Of a stretch of 64,000 nucleotides of DNA, positions 37,937 through 52,010 are shown one piece after another. Made by a program: the position numbers and the translations under genes. Under the pieces are notes generated by a model that searched no databases, was not told where the DNA came from, and saw only the letters and a program-made list of their open reading frames with translations. Location of the stretch: positions 1 through 64,000 of the forward strand of contig JAYJMR010000027.1 of assembly GCA_037074705.1 (NCBI GenBank), read 5' to 3'. Position 1 is the first letter of the stretch. Every line of letters starts with the position of its first letter. Origin of the DNA: Zhengitettix transpicula (Eukaryota; Arthropoda; Insecta; Orthoptera; Tetrigidae).

Positions 37937-39124
37937 GGGGGATCGCGTGTAATTTCCCTTTATTCAGTCGGTGCACTTATGTAACATTTGATGACGCACT
38001 TGCCTATGGCTTCGTTATTGCGACCATTGTATTTGACTTTGTGGTCAATTATTGGACAAATAGCCACATTATCTAGTCTCTGATCAATTAAAAAAGAAAA
38101 AAACAGCGGATTGAAACGAAGGAGACCTAACGATATTATCTGATATATAGTGACGTCATGACTGTTCTTCGTCCTTCACTAATAAATCAGATCATTCGGG
38201 CTCTGTAGACCTGTATTTAATTGCGCTGTTATCTAAAAATATCGGTGATTTTTTCCACCCTATCAATTTATATACTTTTAAAATACAAAAATAATTTCCT
38301 TAATAAGTCCATCAATTTTAATACGGAATTTAATTCGAATATACGATTACTTTTATTAGACCACCACGAATTATAAAGTTATTACTTACGTTATTCGCTG
38401 ATTTACCAGAGAGATCCCGCACCGTTGGTAACTAGGCCTCTGAATTAATACTTAGTTGGCTTTTTATGTAAATACCAATGAACAATTTACTTAAATTCTT
38501 GAAGATAAAATTTTATGATTTTTAAGATTGACAAGAAAATAATCGTCGTGATAATATTAAATTTAAATATGAATAAAACGTTTTAGAATGATTAAAATTA
38601 TTAATTTTCAGTTAATAAAGTTTTTTCATCTTCCGTTATTATTATATTCTTTATCACTTTATAATAAAATTTTTTTTTGAAAGGTAATCAAACACACCAA
38701 ATTACGGGCGTCATTTACAGAAGTATTTGTATTGTATTACATTCCGCATTCCATAATGATATAGAAAAGGCATTCCGTTGTTAATTTTGAAGAGATTCCA
38801 TATTGCAACGCATTCTGCTAATAAAGAGTGATTTTCATTATTATTACGTTGCATTCTGTTATGAGCTTATGTATATATATATGTGCCGACTTGAGTCGTA
38901 TTTTATATTCATTTTACGGCTAATAAACGGGCAATTAAAATATTATTATAGGGGTGCCTGCTGACCGTGTCTTCATCGAAAGCTAGGAATGATTCAACTA
39001 AAATTCAGTTTAACTCAATGCATGTTGAAACTTGTTACAGGTATTGCTAAAATATATAAATTAAATTAGGTGACTGTGAAATTTCTTCTAAACTTGGAAC
39101 GCTGTCGGGACGCTTTACTAACAC
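37937..39124. other. Module D, copy 4 (1,188 bp)
   Basis: Same length as the other three although it lies about 19 kb from D3. Private substitutions seen: CTGTTCTTCG near 38162 (others CTGTTCTACG), CCTATCAATTT near 38259 (others CCTATCGATTT), GTTATTCGCTG near 38390 (others GTTATACGCTG) and GAAATTTCTTCTAAAC near 39077 (others GAAATTGGTTCTAAAC). No gene is visible. Confidence 0.93.
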
Positions 39125-42100
39125 GGGGATACGGAGTGCGAGGACACTGAGTGCGGGGACACGGAGTGCGGAGACACGGAGTGCGGGGACACGGAGTGCG
39201 GGGACACGGAGTGCGGGGACACGGAGTGCGGGGACACTGTGTGCGGGGACACTGAGTGCGGGGACACTGTGTGCGGGGACACTGATTGCTGGGACACTGA
39301 GTGCTGGGACACTGAGTGCGGGGACACTGTGTGCGGGGACACTGTGTGCGGGGACACTGTGTGCGGGGACACGGAGTGCGAGGACACGGAGTGCGGGGAC
39401 ACGGAGTGCGGGGACACGGAGTGCGGGGACACGGAGGGCGGGGACACGGAGTGCGGGGACACGGAGTGCGATGACACGGCGTGCGAGAACACTGTGTGCG
39501 GGGACACTGAGTGCGGGGACACTGTGTGCGGGGACACTATGTGCGGGGACACTGTGTGCGGGGATCGGAGTGCGGGGACACGGAGTGCGGGGACACGGAG
39601 TGCGGGGACACGGAGTGCGGGGACACGGAGTGCGGGGAAAGTGAGTGCGGGGACACGGAGTGCGGGGACACGGAGTGCGGGGACACGGAGTGCGGGGACA
39701 CGGAGTGCGGGGACACGGAGTGCGGGGACACGGAGTGCGGGGACACGGAGTGCGGGGACACTGTGTGCGGGGGCACTGTGTGCGGGGACACGGAGTGCGG
39801 GGACACGGAGTGCGGGGACACGGAGTGCGGAGACACGGAGTACGGGGACACGGAGTGCGGGGACACGGAGTGCGGGGAAAGTGAGTGCGGGGACACGGAG
39901 TGCGGGGACACGGAGTGCGGAGACACGGAGTGCGGGGACACTGTGTACGGGGACACTGTGTGCGGGGACACTGATTGCTGGGACGCTGAGTGCTGGGACA
40001 CTGAGTGCGGGGACACTGTGTGCGGGGACACTGTTTGCGGGGACACTGTGTGCGGGGACACGGTGTGCGGGGACACGGAGTGCGGGGACACGGAGTGCTA
40101 GGAAAGTGTGTGCGGGGACACTGAGTGCGGGGACACGGAGTGCGGAGACACGGAGTGCGGAGACACGGAGTTCGGGGACACTGTGTGCGGGGACACTGTG
40201 TGCGGGGACACTGAGTGCGGCGCCACTGTGTGCGGGGACACTGATTGCTGGGACACTGAGTGCTGGGACACTGAGTGCGGGGACACTGTGTGCGGGGACA
40301 CTGTGTGCGGGGACACTGTGTGCGGGGACACGGAGTGCGAGGACACGGAGTGCGGGGACACGGAGTGCGGGGACACTGTGTGCGGGGACACTGTGTGTGG
40401 GGACACGGAGTGCGGGGACACGGAGTGCGGGGAAAGTGAGTGCGGGGACACGGTGGCGGGGACACGGAGTACGGAGACACGGAGTGCGGAGACACGGAGT
40501 GCGGGGACACTGTGTGCGGGGACACTGTGTGCGGGGACACTGAGTGCGGGGACACTGTGTGCGGGGACACTGATTGCTGGGACACTGAGTGCTGGGACAC
40601 TGAGTGCGGGGACACTGTGTGCGGGGACACTGTGTGCGGGGACACTGTGTGCGGGGACACGGAGTGCGAGGACACGGAGTGCGGGGACACGGAGTGCGGG
40701 GACACGGAGTGCGGGGACACTGTGTGCGAGGACACTGTGTACGGGGACACGGAGTGCGGGGACACGGAGTGCGGGGACACGGAGGGCGGGGACACGGAGT
40801 GCGGGGACACGGAGTTCGATGACACGGAGTGCGGGAACACTGTGTGCGGGGACACTGAGTGCGGGGACACTGTGTGCGGGGACACTGTGTGCGGGGACAC
40901 TGTGTGCGGGGACACGGAGTGCGGGGACACGGAGTGCGGGGACACGGAGTGCGGGGACACAGAGTGCGGGGAAAGTGAGTGCGGGGACACGGAGTGCGGG
41001 GACACGGAGTGCGGGGACACTGAGTGCGGGGACACGGAGTGCGGGGACACGGAGTGCGGGGACACTGTGTGCGGGGACACTGTGTGCGGGGACACGGAGT
41101 GCGGGGACACGGAGTGCGGGGACACGGAGTGCGGGGACACGGAGTGCGGAGACACGGAGTGCGGGGACACGGAGTGCGGGGACACGGAGTGCGGGGACAC
41201 GGAGTGCGGAGACACGGAGTGCGGGGACACGGAGTGCGGGGAAAGTGAGTGCGGGGACACGGAGTGCGGGGACACGGAGTGCGGGGACACGGAGTGCGGA
41301 GACACGGAGTGCGGAGACACGGAGTGCGGGGACACTGTGTACGGGGACACTGTGTGCGGGGACACTGATTGCTGGGACGCTGAGTGCCGGGACACTGAGT
41401 GCGGGGACACTGTGTGCGGGGACACTGGGTGCGGAAACACTGTGTGCGGGGACACGGTGAGCGGGGACACGGAGTGCGGGGACACGGAGTGCGAGGAAAG
41501 TGTGTGCGGGGACACTGAGTGCGGGGACACTGTGTGCGGGGACACTGATTGCAGGGACACTTAGTGCTGGGACACTGAGTGCGGGGACACAGTGTGCGGG
41601 GACACTGTGTGCGGGGACACGGAGTGCGGGGACACGGAGTGCGGGGACACGGAGTGCGGGGACACGGAGTGCGGGGACACGGAGTGCGGGGACACGGAGT
41701 GCGGGGACACTGTGTGCGGGGACACTGTGTGCGGGGACACGGAGTGCGGGGACTCGGAGTGCGGGGACACGGAGTGCGGGGACACGGAGTGCGGGGACAC
41801 GGAGTGCGGGGACACTGTGTGCGGGAACACTGTGTGCGGGGTACACGGAGTGCGGGGACACGGAGTGCGGGGACACGGAGGGCGGGGACACGGAGTGCGG
41901 GGACACGGAGTGCGATGACACGGAGTGCGGGGACACTGTGTGCGGGGACACTGAGTGCGGGGACACTGTGTACGGGGACACTGTGTGCGGGGACACTGTG
42001 TGCGGGGACACGGAGTGCGGGGACACGGAGTGCGGGGACACGGAGGGCGGGGAAAGTGAGTGCGGGGACACGGAGTGCGGGGACACGGAGTGCGGGGACA

Positions 42101-45100
42101 CTGAGTGTTAGGACACGGAGTGCGGGGACACGGAGTGCGGGGACACGGAGTGCGGGGACACTGTGTGCGGGGACACTGTGTGCGGGGACACGGAGTGCGG
42201 GGACACGGAGTGCGGGAACACGGAGTGCGGAGACACGGAGTGCGGGGACACGGAGTGCGGGGACACGGAGTGCGGGAACACGGAGTGCGGGGAAAGTGAG
42301 TGCGGGGACACGGAGTGCGGGGACACGGAGTGCGGGGACACGGAGTGCGGAGACACGGAGTGCGGAGACACGGAGTGCGGGGACACTGTGTGCGGGGACA
42401 CTGTGTGCGGGGACACTGAGTGCGGGGACACTGTGTGCGGGGACGCTGAGTGCTGGGACACTGAGTGCGGGGAAACTGTTTGCGGGGACACTGGGTGCTG
42501 GGACACTGTGTGCGGGGACACGGTGTGCGGGAACACGGAGTGCGGGGACACGGAGTGCGAGGAAAGTGTGTGCGGGGACACTGAGTGCGGGGACACTGTG
42601 TGCGGGGACACTGATTGCTGGGACACTGAGTGCTGGGACACTGAGTGCGGGGACACTGTGTGCGGGGACACTGTGTGCGGGGACACGGAGTGCGGGGACA
42701 CGGAGTGCGGGGACACGGAGTGCGGGGACACGGAGTGCGGGGACACGGAGTGCGAGGACACTGTGTGCGGGTACACTGTGTGCGGGGACACGGAGTACGG
42801 GGACACGGAGTGCGGGGACACTGTGTGCGGGAACACTGTGTGCGGGGACACGGAGTGCGGGGACACGGAGTGCGGGGACACGGAGGGCGTGGACACGGAG
42901 TGCGGGGACACTGAGTGCGTTGACACGGAGTGCGGGGACACTGTGTGCGGGGACACTGTGTGCGGGGACACTGTGTAAGGGGACACTGTGTGCGGGGACA
43001 CTGTGTGCGGGGACACGGAGTGCGGGGACACGGAGTGCGGGGACACGGAGTGCGGGGACACGGAGTGCGGGGACACGGAGTGCGGGGACACTGAGTGCGG
43101 GGACACGGAGTGCGGGGACACGGAGTGCGGAGACACGGAGTGCGGAGACACGGAGTGCGAGGACACTGTGTACGGGGACACTGTGTGCGGGGACACTGTG
43201 TGCGGGGACACGGAGTGCGGAGACACGGAGTGCGGGGACACGGAGTGCGGGGACACGGAGTGCGGGGAAAGTGAGTGCGGGGACACGGAGTGCGGGGACA
43301 CGGAGTGCGGGGACACGGAGTGCGGAGACACGGAGTGCGGAGACACGGAGTGCGGGGACACTGTGTACGGGGACACTGTGTGCGGGGACACTGATTGCTG
43401 GGACACTGAGTGCCGGGACACTGAGTGCGGGGACACTGTGTGCGGGGACACTGGGTGCGGGGACACTGTGTGCGGGGACACGGTGAGCGGGGACACGGAG
43501 TGCGGGGACACGGAGTGCGAGGAAAGTGTGTGCGGGGACACTGAGTGCGGGGACACTGTGTGCGGGGACACTGATTGCAGGGACACTTAGTGCTGGGACA
43601 CTGAGTGCGGGGACACTGTGTGCGGGGACACTGTGTGCGGGGACACGATGTATGGGGACACGGAGTGCGGGGACACGGAGTGCGGGGACACGGAGTGCGG
43701 GGACACGGAGTGCGGGGACACTGTGTGCGGGGACACTGTGTGCGGAGACACGGATTGCGGGGACACGGAGTGCGGGGACACGGAGTGCGGGGACACGGAG
43801 TGCGGGGACACTGTGTGCGGGAAAACTGTGTGCGGGGACACGGAGTGCGGGGACACGGAGTGCGGGGACACGGAGGGCGGGGACACGGAGTGCGGGGACA
43901 CGGAGTGCGATGACACGGAGTGCGGAGACACTGTGTGCGGGGACACTGAGTGCGGGGACACTGTGTACGGGGACACTGTGTGCGGGGACACTGTGTGCGG
44001 GGACACGGAGTGCGGGGACACGGAGTGCGGGGACACGGAGTGCGGGGACACGGAGTGCGGGGAAAGTGAGTGCGGGGACACGGAGTGCGGGGACACGGAG
44101 TGCGGGGACACTGAGTGCGGGGACACGGAGTGCGGGGACACGGAGTGCGGGGACACGGAGTGCGGGGACACGGAGTGCGGGGACACTGTGTGCGGGGACA
44201 CTGTGTGCGGGGACACGGAGTGCGGGAACACGGAGTGCGGAGACACGGAGTGCGGGGACACGGAGTGCGGGGACACGGTGTGCGGGGAAAGTGAGTGCGG
44301 GGACACGGAGTGCGGGGACACGGAGTGCGGAGACTCGGAGTGCGGAGACACGGAGTGCGGGGACACTGTGTAAGGGGACACTGTGTGCGGGGACACTGAG
44401 TGCGGGGACACTGTGTGCGGGGACACTGATTGCTGGGACGCTGAGTGCTGGGACACTGAGTGCGGGGAAACTGTTTGCGGGGACACTGGGTGCTGGGACA
44501 CTGTGTGCGGGGACACGGTGTGTGTGGACACGGAGTGCGGGGACACGGAGTGCGCGGAAAGTGTGTGCGGGGACACTGATTGCGGGGACACTGTGTGCGG
44601 GGACACTTATTGCTGGGACACGGAGTGCTGGGACACGGAGTGCGGGGACACTGTGTGCGGGGACACTGTGTGCGGGGACACGGAGTGCGGGAACACGGAG
44701 TGCGGAGACACGGAGTGCGGGGACACGGAGTGCGGGGACACGGTGTGCGGGGAAAGTGAGTGCGGGGACACGGAGTGCGGGGACACGGAGTGCGGAGACT
44801 CGGAGTGCGGAGACACGGAGTGCGGGGACACTGTGTAAGGGGACACTGTGTGCGGGGACACTGAGTGCGGGGACACTGTGTGCGGGGACACTGATTGCTG
44901 GGACGCTGAGTTTTGGGACACTGAGTGCGGGGAAAGTGTTTGCGGGGACACTGGGTGCTGGGACACTGTGTGCGGGGACACGGTGTGTGGGGACACGGAG
45001 TGCGGGGACACGGAGTGCGCGGAAAGTGTGTGCGGGGACACTGAGTGCGGGGACACTGTGTGCGGGGACACTTATTGCTGGGACACTGAGTGCTGGGACA

Positions 45101-47820
45101 CGGAGTGCGGGGACACTGTGTGCGGGGACACTGTGTGCGGGGACACGGAGTGCGGGGACACGGAGTGCGGGGACACGGAGTGCGGGGACACGGAGTGCGG
45201 GGACACGGAGTGCGGGGACACTGTGTGCGGGTACACTGTGTGCGGGGACACGGAGTGCGGGGACACGGAGTGCGGGGACACTGTGTGCGGGAACACTGTG
45301 TGCGGGGACACAGAGTGCGGGGACACGGAGTGCGGGGACACGGAGGGCGGGGACACGGAGTGCGGGGACACTGATTGCGTTGACACGGAGTGCGGGGACA
45401 CTGTGTGCGGGGACACTGTGTGCGGGGACACTGTGTACGGGGACACTGTGTGCGGGGACACTGAGTGCGGGGACACGGAGTGCGGGGACACGGAGTGCGG
45501 GGACACGGAGTGCGGGGACACGGAGTGCGGGGACACGGAGTGCGGGGACACGGAGTGCGGGGACACGGAGTGCGGGGACACGGAGTGCGGGGACACGGAG
45601 TGCGGGGAAAGTGAGTGCGGGGACACGGAGTGCGGGGACACATAGTGTGGTGACACGGAGTGCGGGGACACGGAGTGCGGGGACACGGAGTGCGGAGACA
45701 CTGAGTGCTGGGACCCTGAGTGCGGGGACACTGTGTGCGGGGACACTGTGTGCGGGGACACTGTTTTCGGGGACACGGAGTGCGGGGACACGGAGTGCGG
45801 GGACACTGTGTGCGGGGACACGGAGTGCGGAGACACGGAGTGCGGGGACACGACGTGCGGGGACACGGAGTGCGGGGACACAGAGTGCGGGGACACGGAG
45901 TGCGGGGGTACGGAGTGCTGGGACACTGAGTGCGGGGACACGGAGTGCGGAGACACGGAGTGCGGGGACACGGAGTGCGGGGACACGGAGTGCGGGGAGA
46001 CGGAGTGCGGGGACACGGAGTGCGGGGACACTGTGTGCGAAGAAACGGAGTGCGGGGACACTGAGTGCGGGGACACTAGAAGCGAGGACACTGTGTGCGG
46101 GGACACTGTGTGCGGGGAAACGGAGTGCGGGGACACGGAGTGCGGGGACACGGAGTGCGGAGACACGGAGTGCGGGGACACGGAGTGCGGAGACACGGAG
46201 TGCGAGGAAAGTGAGTGAGGGGACACGGAGTGCGGGGACACTGAGTGCGGGGACACGGAGTGCGGAGACACGGAGTGTGGGGACACGGAGTGCGGGGACA
46301 CGGAGTGCGGGGACACGGATTGCGGGGACACGGATTGCGGGGACACGGAGTGCGGGGACACGGAGTGCGGAGACACTGAGTGCTGGGACACTGAGTGCGG
46401 GGACACTGTGTGCGGGGACACTGTGTGCGGGTACACTGTGTGCAGGGACACGGAGTGCGGGGACACTGTGTGCGGGGACACTGAGTGCGGGGACACTGTG
46501 TGCGGGGACGCTGAGTGCTGGGACACTGAGTGCGGGGAAACTGTTTGCGGGGACACTGGGTGCTGGGACACTGTGTGCGGGGACACGGTGTGCGGGAACA
46601 CGGAGTGCGGGGACACGGAGTGCGAGGAAAGTGTGTGCGGGGACACTGAGTGCGGGGACACTGTGTGCGGGGACACTAATTGCTGGGACACTGAGTGCTG
46701 GGACACTGAGTGCGGGGCCACTGTGTGCGGGGACACTGTGTGCGGGGACACGGAGTGCGGGGACACGGAGTGCGGGGACACGGAGTGCGGGGACACGGAG
46801 TGCGGGGACACGGAGTGCGGGGACACTGTGTGCGGGTACACTGTGTGCGGGGACACGGAGTGCGGGGACACGGAGTGCGGGGACACTGTGTGCGGGAACA
46901 CTGTGTGCGGGGACACGGAGTGCGGGGACACGGAGTGCGGGGACACGGAGGGCGTGGACACGGAGTGCGGGGACACTGAGTGCGTTGACACGGAGTGCGG
47001 GGACACTGTGTGCGGGGACACTTTGTGCGGGGACACTGTGTAAGGGGACACTGTGTGCGGGGACACTGTGTGCGGGGACACGGAGTGCGGGGACACGGAG
47101 TGCGGGGACACGGAGTGCGGGGACACGGAGTGCGGGGACACGGAGTGCGGGGACACTGAGTGCGAGGACACGGAGTGCGGGGACACGGAGTGCGGAGACA
47201 CGGAGTGCGGAGACACGGAGTGCGGGGACAATGTGTACGGGGACACTGTGTGCGGGGACACTGTGTGCGGGGACACGGAGTGCGGAGACACGGAGTGCGG
47301 GGACACGGAGTGCGGGGACACGGAGTGCGGGGAAAGTGAGTGCGGGGACACGGAGTGCAGGGACACGGAGTGCGGGGACACGGAGTGCGGAGACACGGAG
47401 TGCGGAGACACGGAGTGCGGGGACACTGTGTACGGGGACACTGTGTGCGGGGACACTGATTGCTGGGACGCTGAGTGCCGGGACACTGAGTGCGGGGACA
47501 CTGTGTGCGGGGACACTGGGTGCGGGGACACTGTGTGCGGGGACACGGTGAGCGGGGACACGGAGTGCGGGGACACGGAGTGCGAGGAAAGTGTGTGCGG
47601 GGACACTGAGTTTGGGGACACTGTGTGCGGGGGCACTGATTGCAGGGACACTTAGTGCTGGGACACTGAGTGCGGGGACACTGTGTGCGGGGACACGGAG
47701 TGCGGGGACACGGAGTGCGGGGACACGGAGTGCGGGGAAAGTGAGTGCGGGGACACGGAGTGCGGGGACACGGAGTGCGAGGACACTTAGTGCGGAGACA
47801 CGGAGTGCGGGGAAACGGAG

Positions 47821-50800
47821 TGCGGGGACACGGAGTGCGGGGACACGGAGTGCGGCGATACGGAGTGCGGGGACACTTAGTGCGGGGACACGGAGTGCGG
47901 AGACACGGAGTGCGGGGACACGGAGTGCGGGGATACGGAGTCGGGGACACGGAGTGCGGGGACACGGAGTGCGAGGACACTTAGTGCGGAGACACGGAGT
48001 GCGGGGAAACGGAGTCCGGGGAAAGTGAGTGCGGGGACACGGAATGCGGGGACACGGAGTGCGGGGACACGGAGTGCGGGGACACGGAGTGCGGGGACAC
48101 TGTGTGCGGGGACACTGAGTGCGGGGACATGGTGTGCGGAGACACGGAGTGCGGAGAAACGGAGAGCGGGGACACGGAGTGCTTGGACACGTAGTGCGGG
48201 GACTAGGAGTGCGGGGACACTGTGTGCGGGGACACTGTGTGCGGGGACACGGAGTGCGGGGAAACGGAGTGCGGGGACACTGTGTGCGGGGACAATGTGT
48301 GCGGGGACACGGAGTGCGGGGACACGGAGTGCGGGGACACGGAGTGCGGGGACACTGAGTGCGGGGACACTGAGTGCGGGGACACTGAGTGCGGGGACAC
48401 TGTGTGCGGGGACACAAACTGCGGGGACACTGAGTGCAGACACGGAGTGCGGAGACACGGAGTGCGGGGACACTGTGTGCGGGGACACGGAGTGCGGGGA
48501 CACGGAGTGCGGGGACATGGAGTGCGGGGACACGGAGTGCGGGGACAAAAAATGCGGGGACACTGTGTGCGGGGACACGGAGTGCGAGGACACGGAGTGC
48601 GGAGACACGGAGTGCGGGGACACTGTGTGCGGGGACACTGCGTGCGGGGACACTGTGTGCGAGGACACTGTGTGCGGGGACACGGAGTGCGGGGACACGG
48701 AGTGGGAGTACACGGAGTGCGGGGACACGGAGTGCGGGGACACGGAGTGCGGGGACACTGAGTGCGGGGACACGGAGTGCGGGGACACGGAGTGCGGGGA
48801 CACGGAGTGCGGGGACACGGAGTGCGGGGACACGGAGTGCGAGGGAAAGTGAGTGCGTGGACACGGAGTGCGGGGACACGGAGTGCGGGGACACGGAGTG
48901 CGGGGACACTGTGTGCGGGGACACTGAGTGCGGGGACACAGAGTGGGGAGACACGGAGTGCGGGAACATGGAGTATGGGGACACGGAGTGCGGGGACACG
49001 GAGTGCGGGGACACGGAGTGCGGGGACACTGTGTGCGGGGACACTGAGTGCGGGGACACTGTGTGCGGGGACACTGATTGCTGGGACACTGAGTGCTGGG
49101 ACACTGAGTGCGGGGACACTGTGTGCGGGGACACTGTTCGGGGACACTGTGTGCGGGGACACTGATTGCTGGGACACTGAGTGCTGGGACACTGAGTTCG
49201 GGGACATAGTGTGCGGGGACACTGTGTGCGGGGACACTGTGTGCGGGGACACGGAGTGCGGGGACACTGTGTGCGGGGACACGGAGTGCGGGGACACGGA
49301 GTGCGGGGACACGGAGTGCAGGGACACGGATTGCGGAGACACGGAGTGCGGAGACACGGAGTGCGGGGACACGGAGTGCGGGGACACGAAGTGCGGGGAA
49401 AGTGAGTGCGGGGACACGGAGTGCGGGGACACTGAGTGCGGGGACACGGAGTGCGGAGACACGGAGTGCGGGGACACGGAGTGTGGACACACGGAGTGCG
49501 GGGACACGGAGTGCGGGGACACTGTGTGCGGGGACACTGTGTGCGGGGACACTGTGTGCGGGGACACGGAGTGCGGGGACACGGAGTGCGGGGACACGGA
49601 GTGCGGGGACACTGAGTGCGGGGACACGGAGTGCGGGGACACGGAGTGCGGAGACAAGGAGTGCGGGGACACGGAGTGCGAGGGAAAGTGAGTGCGGGGA
49701 CACGGAGTGCGGGGACACTGTGTGCGGGGACACTGAGTGCGGGGACACGGAGTGGGGAGACACGGAGTGCGGGGACATGGAGTACGGGGACACGGAGTGC
49801 GGGGACACGGAGTGCGGGGATACTGAGTGCTGGGACACTGAGTGCGGGGACACTGTGTGCGGGGACACTGTTCGGGGACACTGTGTGCGGGGACACTGAT
49901 TGCTGGGACACTGAGTGCTGGGACACTGAGTTCGGGGACACTGTGTGCGGGGACACTGTAAGCGGGGACACTGTGTGTGGGGACACGGAGTGCGGGAACA
50001 CTGTGTGCGGGGACACGGAGTCTGGGGACACGGAGTGCGGGGACACGGAGTGCGGGGACACGGAGTGCAGGGACACGGAGTGCGGAGACACGGAGTGCGG
50101 GGACACGGATTGCGGGGACACGGAGTGCGTAGAAAGTGAGTGCGGGGACACGGAGTGCGGGGACACGGAGTGCGGGGACACTGAGTGCGGGGACACGGAG
50201 TGCGGAGACACGGAGTGCGGGGACACGGAGTGCGGGGACACGGAGTGCGGGGACACGGAGTGCGGGGACACGGAGTGCGGTGACACGGAGTGCGGGGACA
50301 CGGAGTGCGGGGACACGAAGTGCGGGGACACGGAGTGCGGGGACACGGAGTGCGGGGACACGGAGTGCGGGGACACGGAGTGCGGGGACACGGAGTGCGG
50401 CGATACGGAGTGCGGGGACACTTAGTGCGGGGACACGGAGTGCGGAGACACGGAGTGCGGGGACACGGAGTGCGGGGATACGGAGTCGGGGACACGGAGT
50501 GCGGGGACACGGAGTGCGAGGACACTTAGTGCGGAGACACGGAGTGCGGGGAAACGGAGTCCGGGGAAAGTGAGTGCGGGGACACGGAATGCGGGGACAC
50601 GGAGTGCGGGGACACGGAGTGCGGGGACACGGAGTGCGGGGACACTGTGTGCGGGGACACTGAGTGCGGGGACATGGTGTGCGGAGACACGGAGTGCGGA
50701 GAAACGGAGAGCGGGGACACGGAGTGCTGGGACACGTAGTGCGGGGACTAGGAGTGCGGGGACACTGTGTGCGGGGACACTGTGTGCGGGGACACGGAGT

Positions 50801-52010
50801 GCGGGGAAACGGAGTGCGGGGACACTGTGTGCGGGGACAATGTGTGCGGGGACACGGAGTGCGGGGACACGGAGTGCGGAGACACGGAGTGCGGGGACAC
50901 TGAGTGCGGGGACACTGAGTGCGGGGACACTGAGTGCGGGGACACTGTGTGCGGGGACACAAACTGCGGGGACACTGAGTGCAGACACGGAGTGCGGAGA
51001 CACGGAGTGCGGGGACACTGTGTGCGGGGACACGGAGTGCGGGGACACGGAGTGCGGGGACATGGAGTGCGGGGACACGGAGTGCGGGGACAAAAAATGC
51101 GGGGACACTGTGTGCGGGGACACGGAGTGCGAGGACACGGAGTGCGGAGACACGGAGTGCGGGGACACTGTGTGCGGGGACACTGCGTGCGGGGACACTG
51201 TGTGCGAGGACACTGTGTGCGGGGACACGGAGTGCGGGGACACGGAGTGCGAGTACACGGAGTGCGGGGACACGGAGTGCGGGGACACTGAGTGCGGGGA
51301 CACGGAGTGCGGGGACACGGAGTGCGGGGACACGGAGTGCGGGGACACGGAGTGCGGGGACACGGAGTGCGAGGGAAAGTGAGTGCGTGGACACGGAGTG
51401 CGGGGACACGGAGTGCGGGGACACTGTGTGCGGGGACACTGAGTGCGGGGACACAGAGTGGGGAGACACGGAGTGCGGGAACATGGAGTATGGGGACACG
51501 GAGTGCGGGGACACGGAGTGCGGGGACACGGAGTGCGGGGACACTGTGTGCGGGGACACTGAGTGCGGGGACACTGTGTGCGGGGACACTGATTGCTGGG
51601 ACACTGAGTGCTGGGACACTGAGTGCGGGGACACTGTGTGCGGGGACACTGTTCGGGGACACTGTGTGCGGGGAAACTGATTGCTGGGACACTGAGTGCT
51701 GGGACACTGAGTTCGGGGACATAGTGTGCGGGGACACTGTGTGCGGGGACACTGTGTGCGGGGACACGGAGTGCGGGGACACTGTGTGCGGGGACACGGA
51801 GTGCGGGGACACGGAGTGCGGGGACACGGAGTGCAGGGACACGGATTGCGGAGACACGGAGTGCGGAGACACGGAGTGCGGGGACACGGAGTGCGGGGAC
51901 ACGAAGTGCGGGGAAAGTGAGTGCGGGGACACGGAGTGCGGGGACACTGAGTGCGGGGACACGGAGTGCGGAGACACGGAGTGCGGGGACACGGAGTGCG
52001 GGGACACGGA
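47821..52010. repeat. Nested duplication in B6, 2,545-bp spacing
   Basis: CGATACGGAG followed by ACACTTAGTGCGG at 47856 and 50401, and the GGGGACAAAAAATGC, ACACAAACTGC and GAGTGCAGACACGG landmarks, all recur 2,545 bp apart. The spacing falls to 2,530 and then 2,515 bp farther on as single monomers are lost. The copies run from about 47.82 to 49.49 kb and from about 50.37 to 52.01 kb. The pair is repeated in the second 11,342-bp copy. Confidence 0.82.

Larger units (their letters stand above)
36571..39124. repeat. Second copy of the A-B-C-D transition
   Basis: The series diverged A monomers - B - C - D seen at 6001-10700 recurs here in the same order and phase. The last A monomer has the same rare changes (AAAATGATTGTAACTCC and GATAAAGGGC) and breaks at the same point, GAATAGCGGGG. 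Relative to the first copy, about two A monomers (about 6050-6300) and about 1.89 kb of B are missing. Confidence 0.87.
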
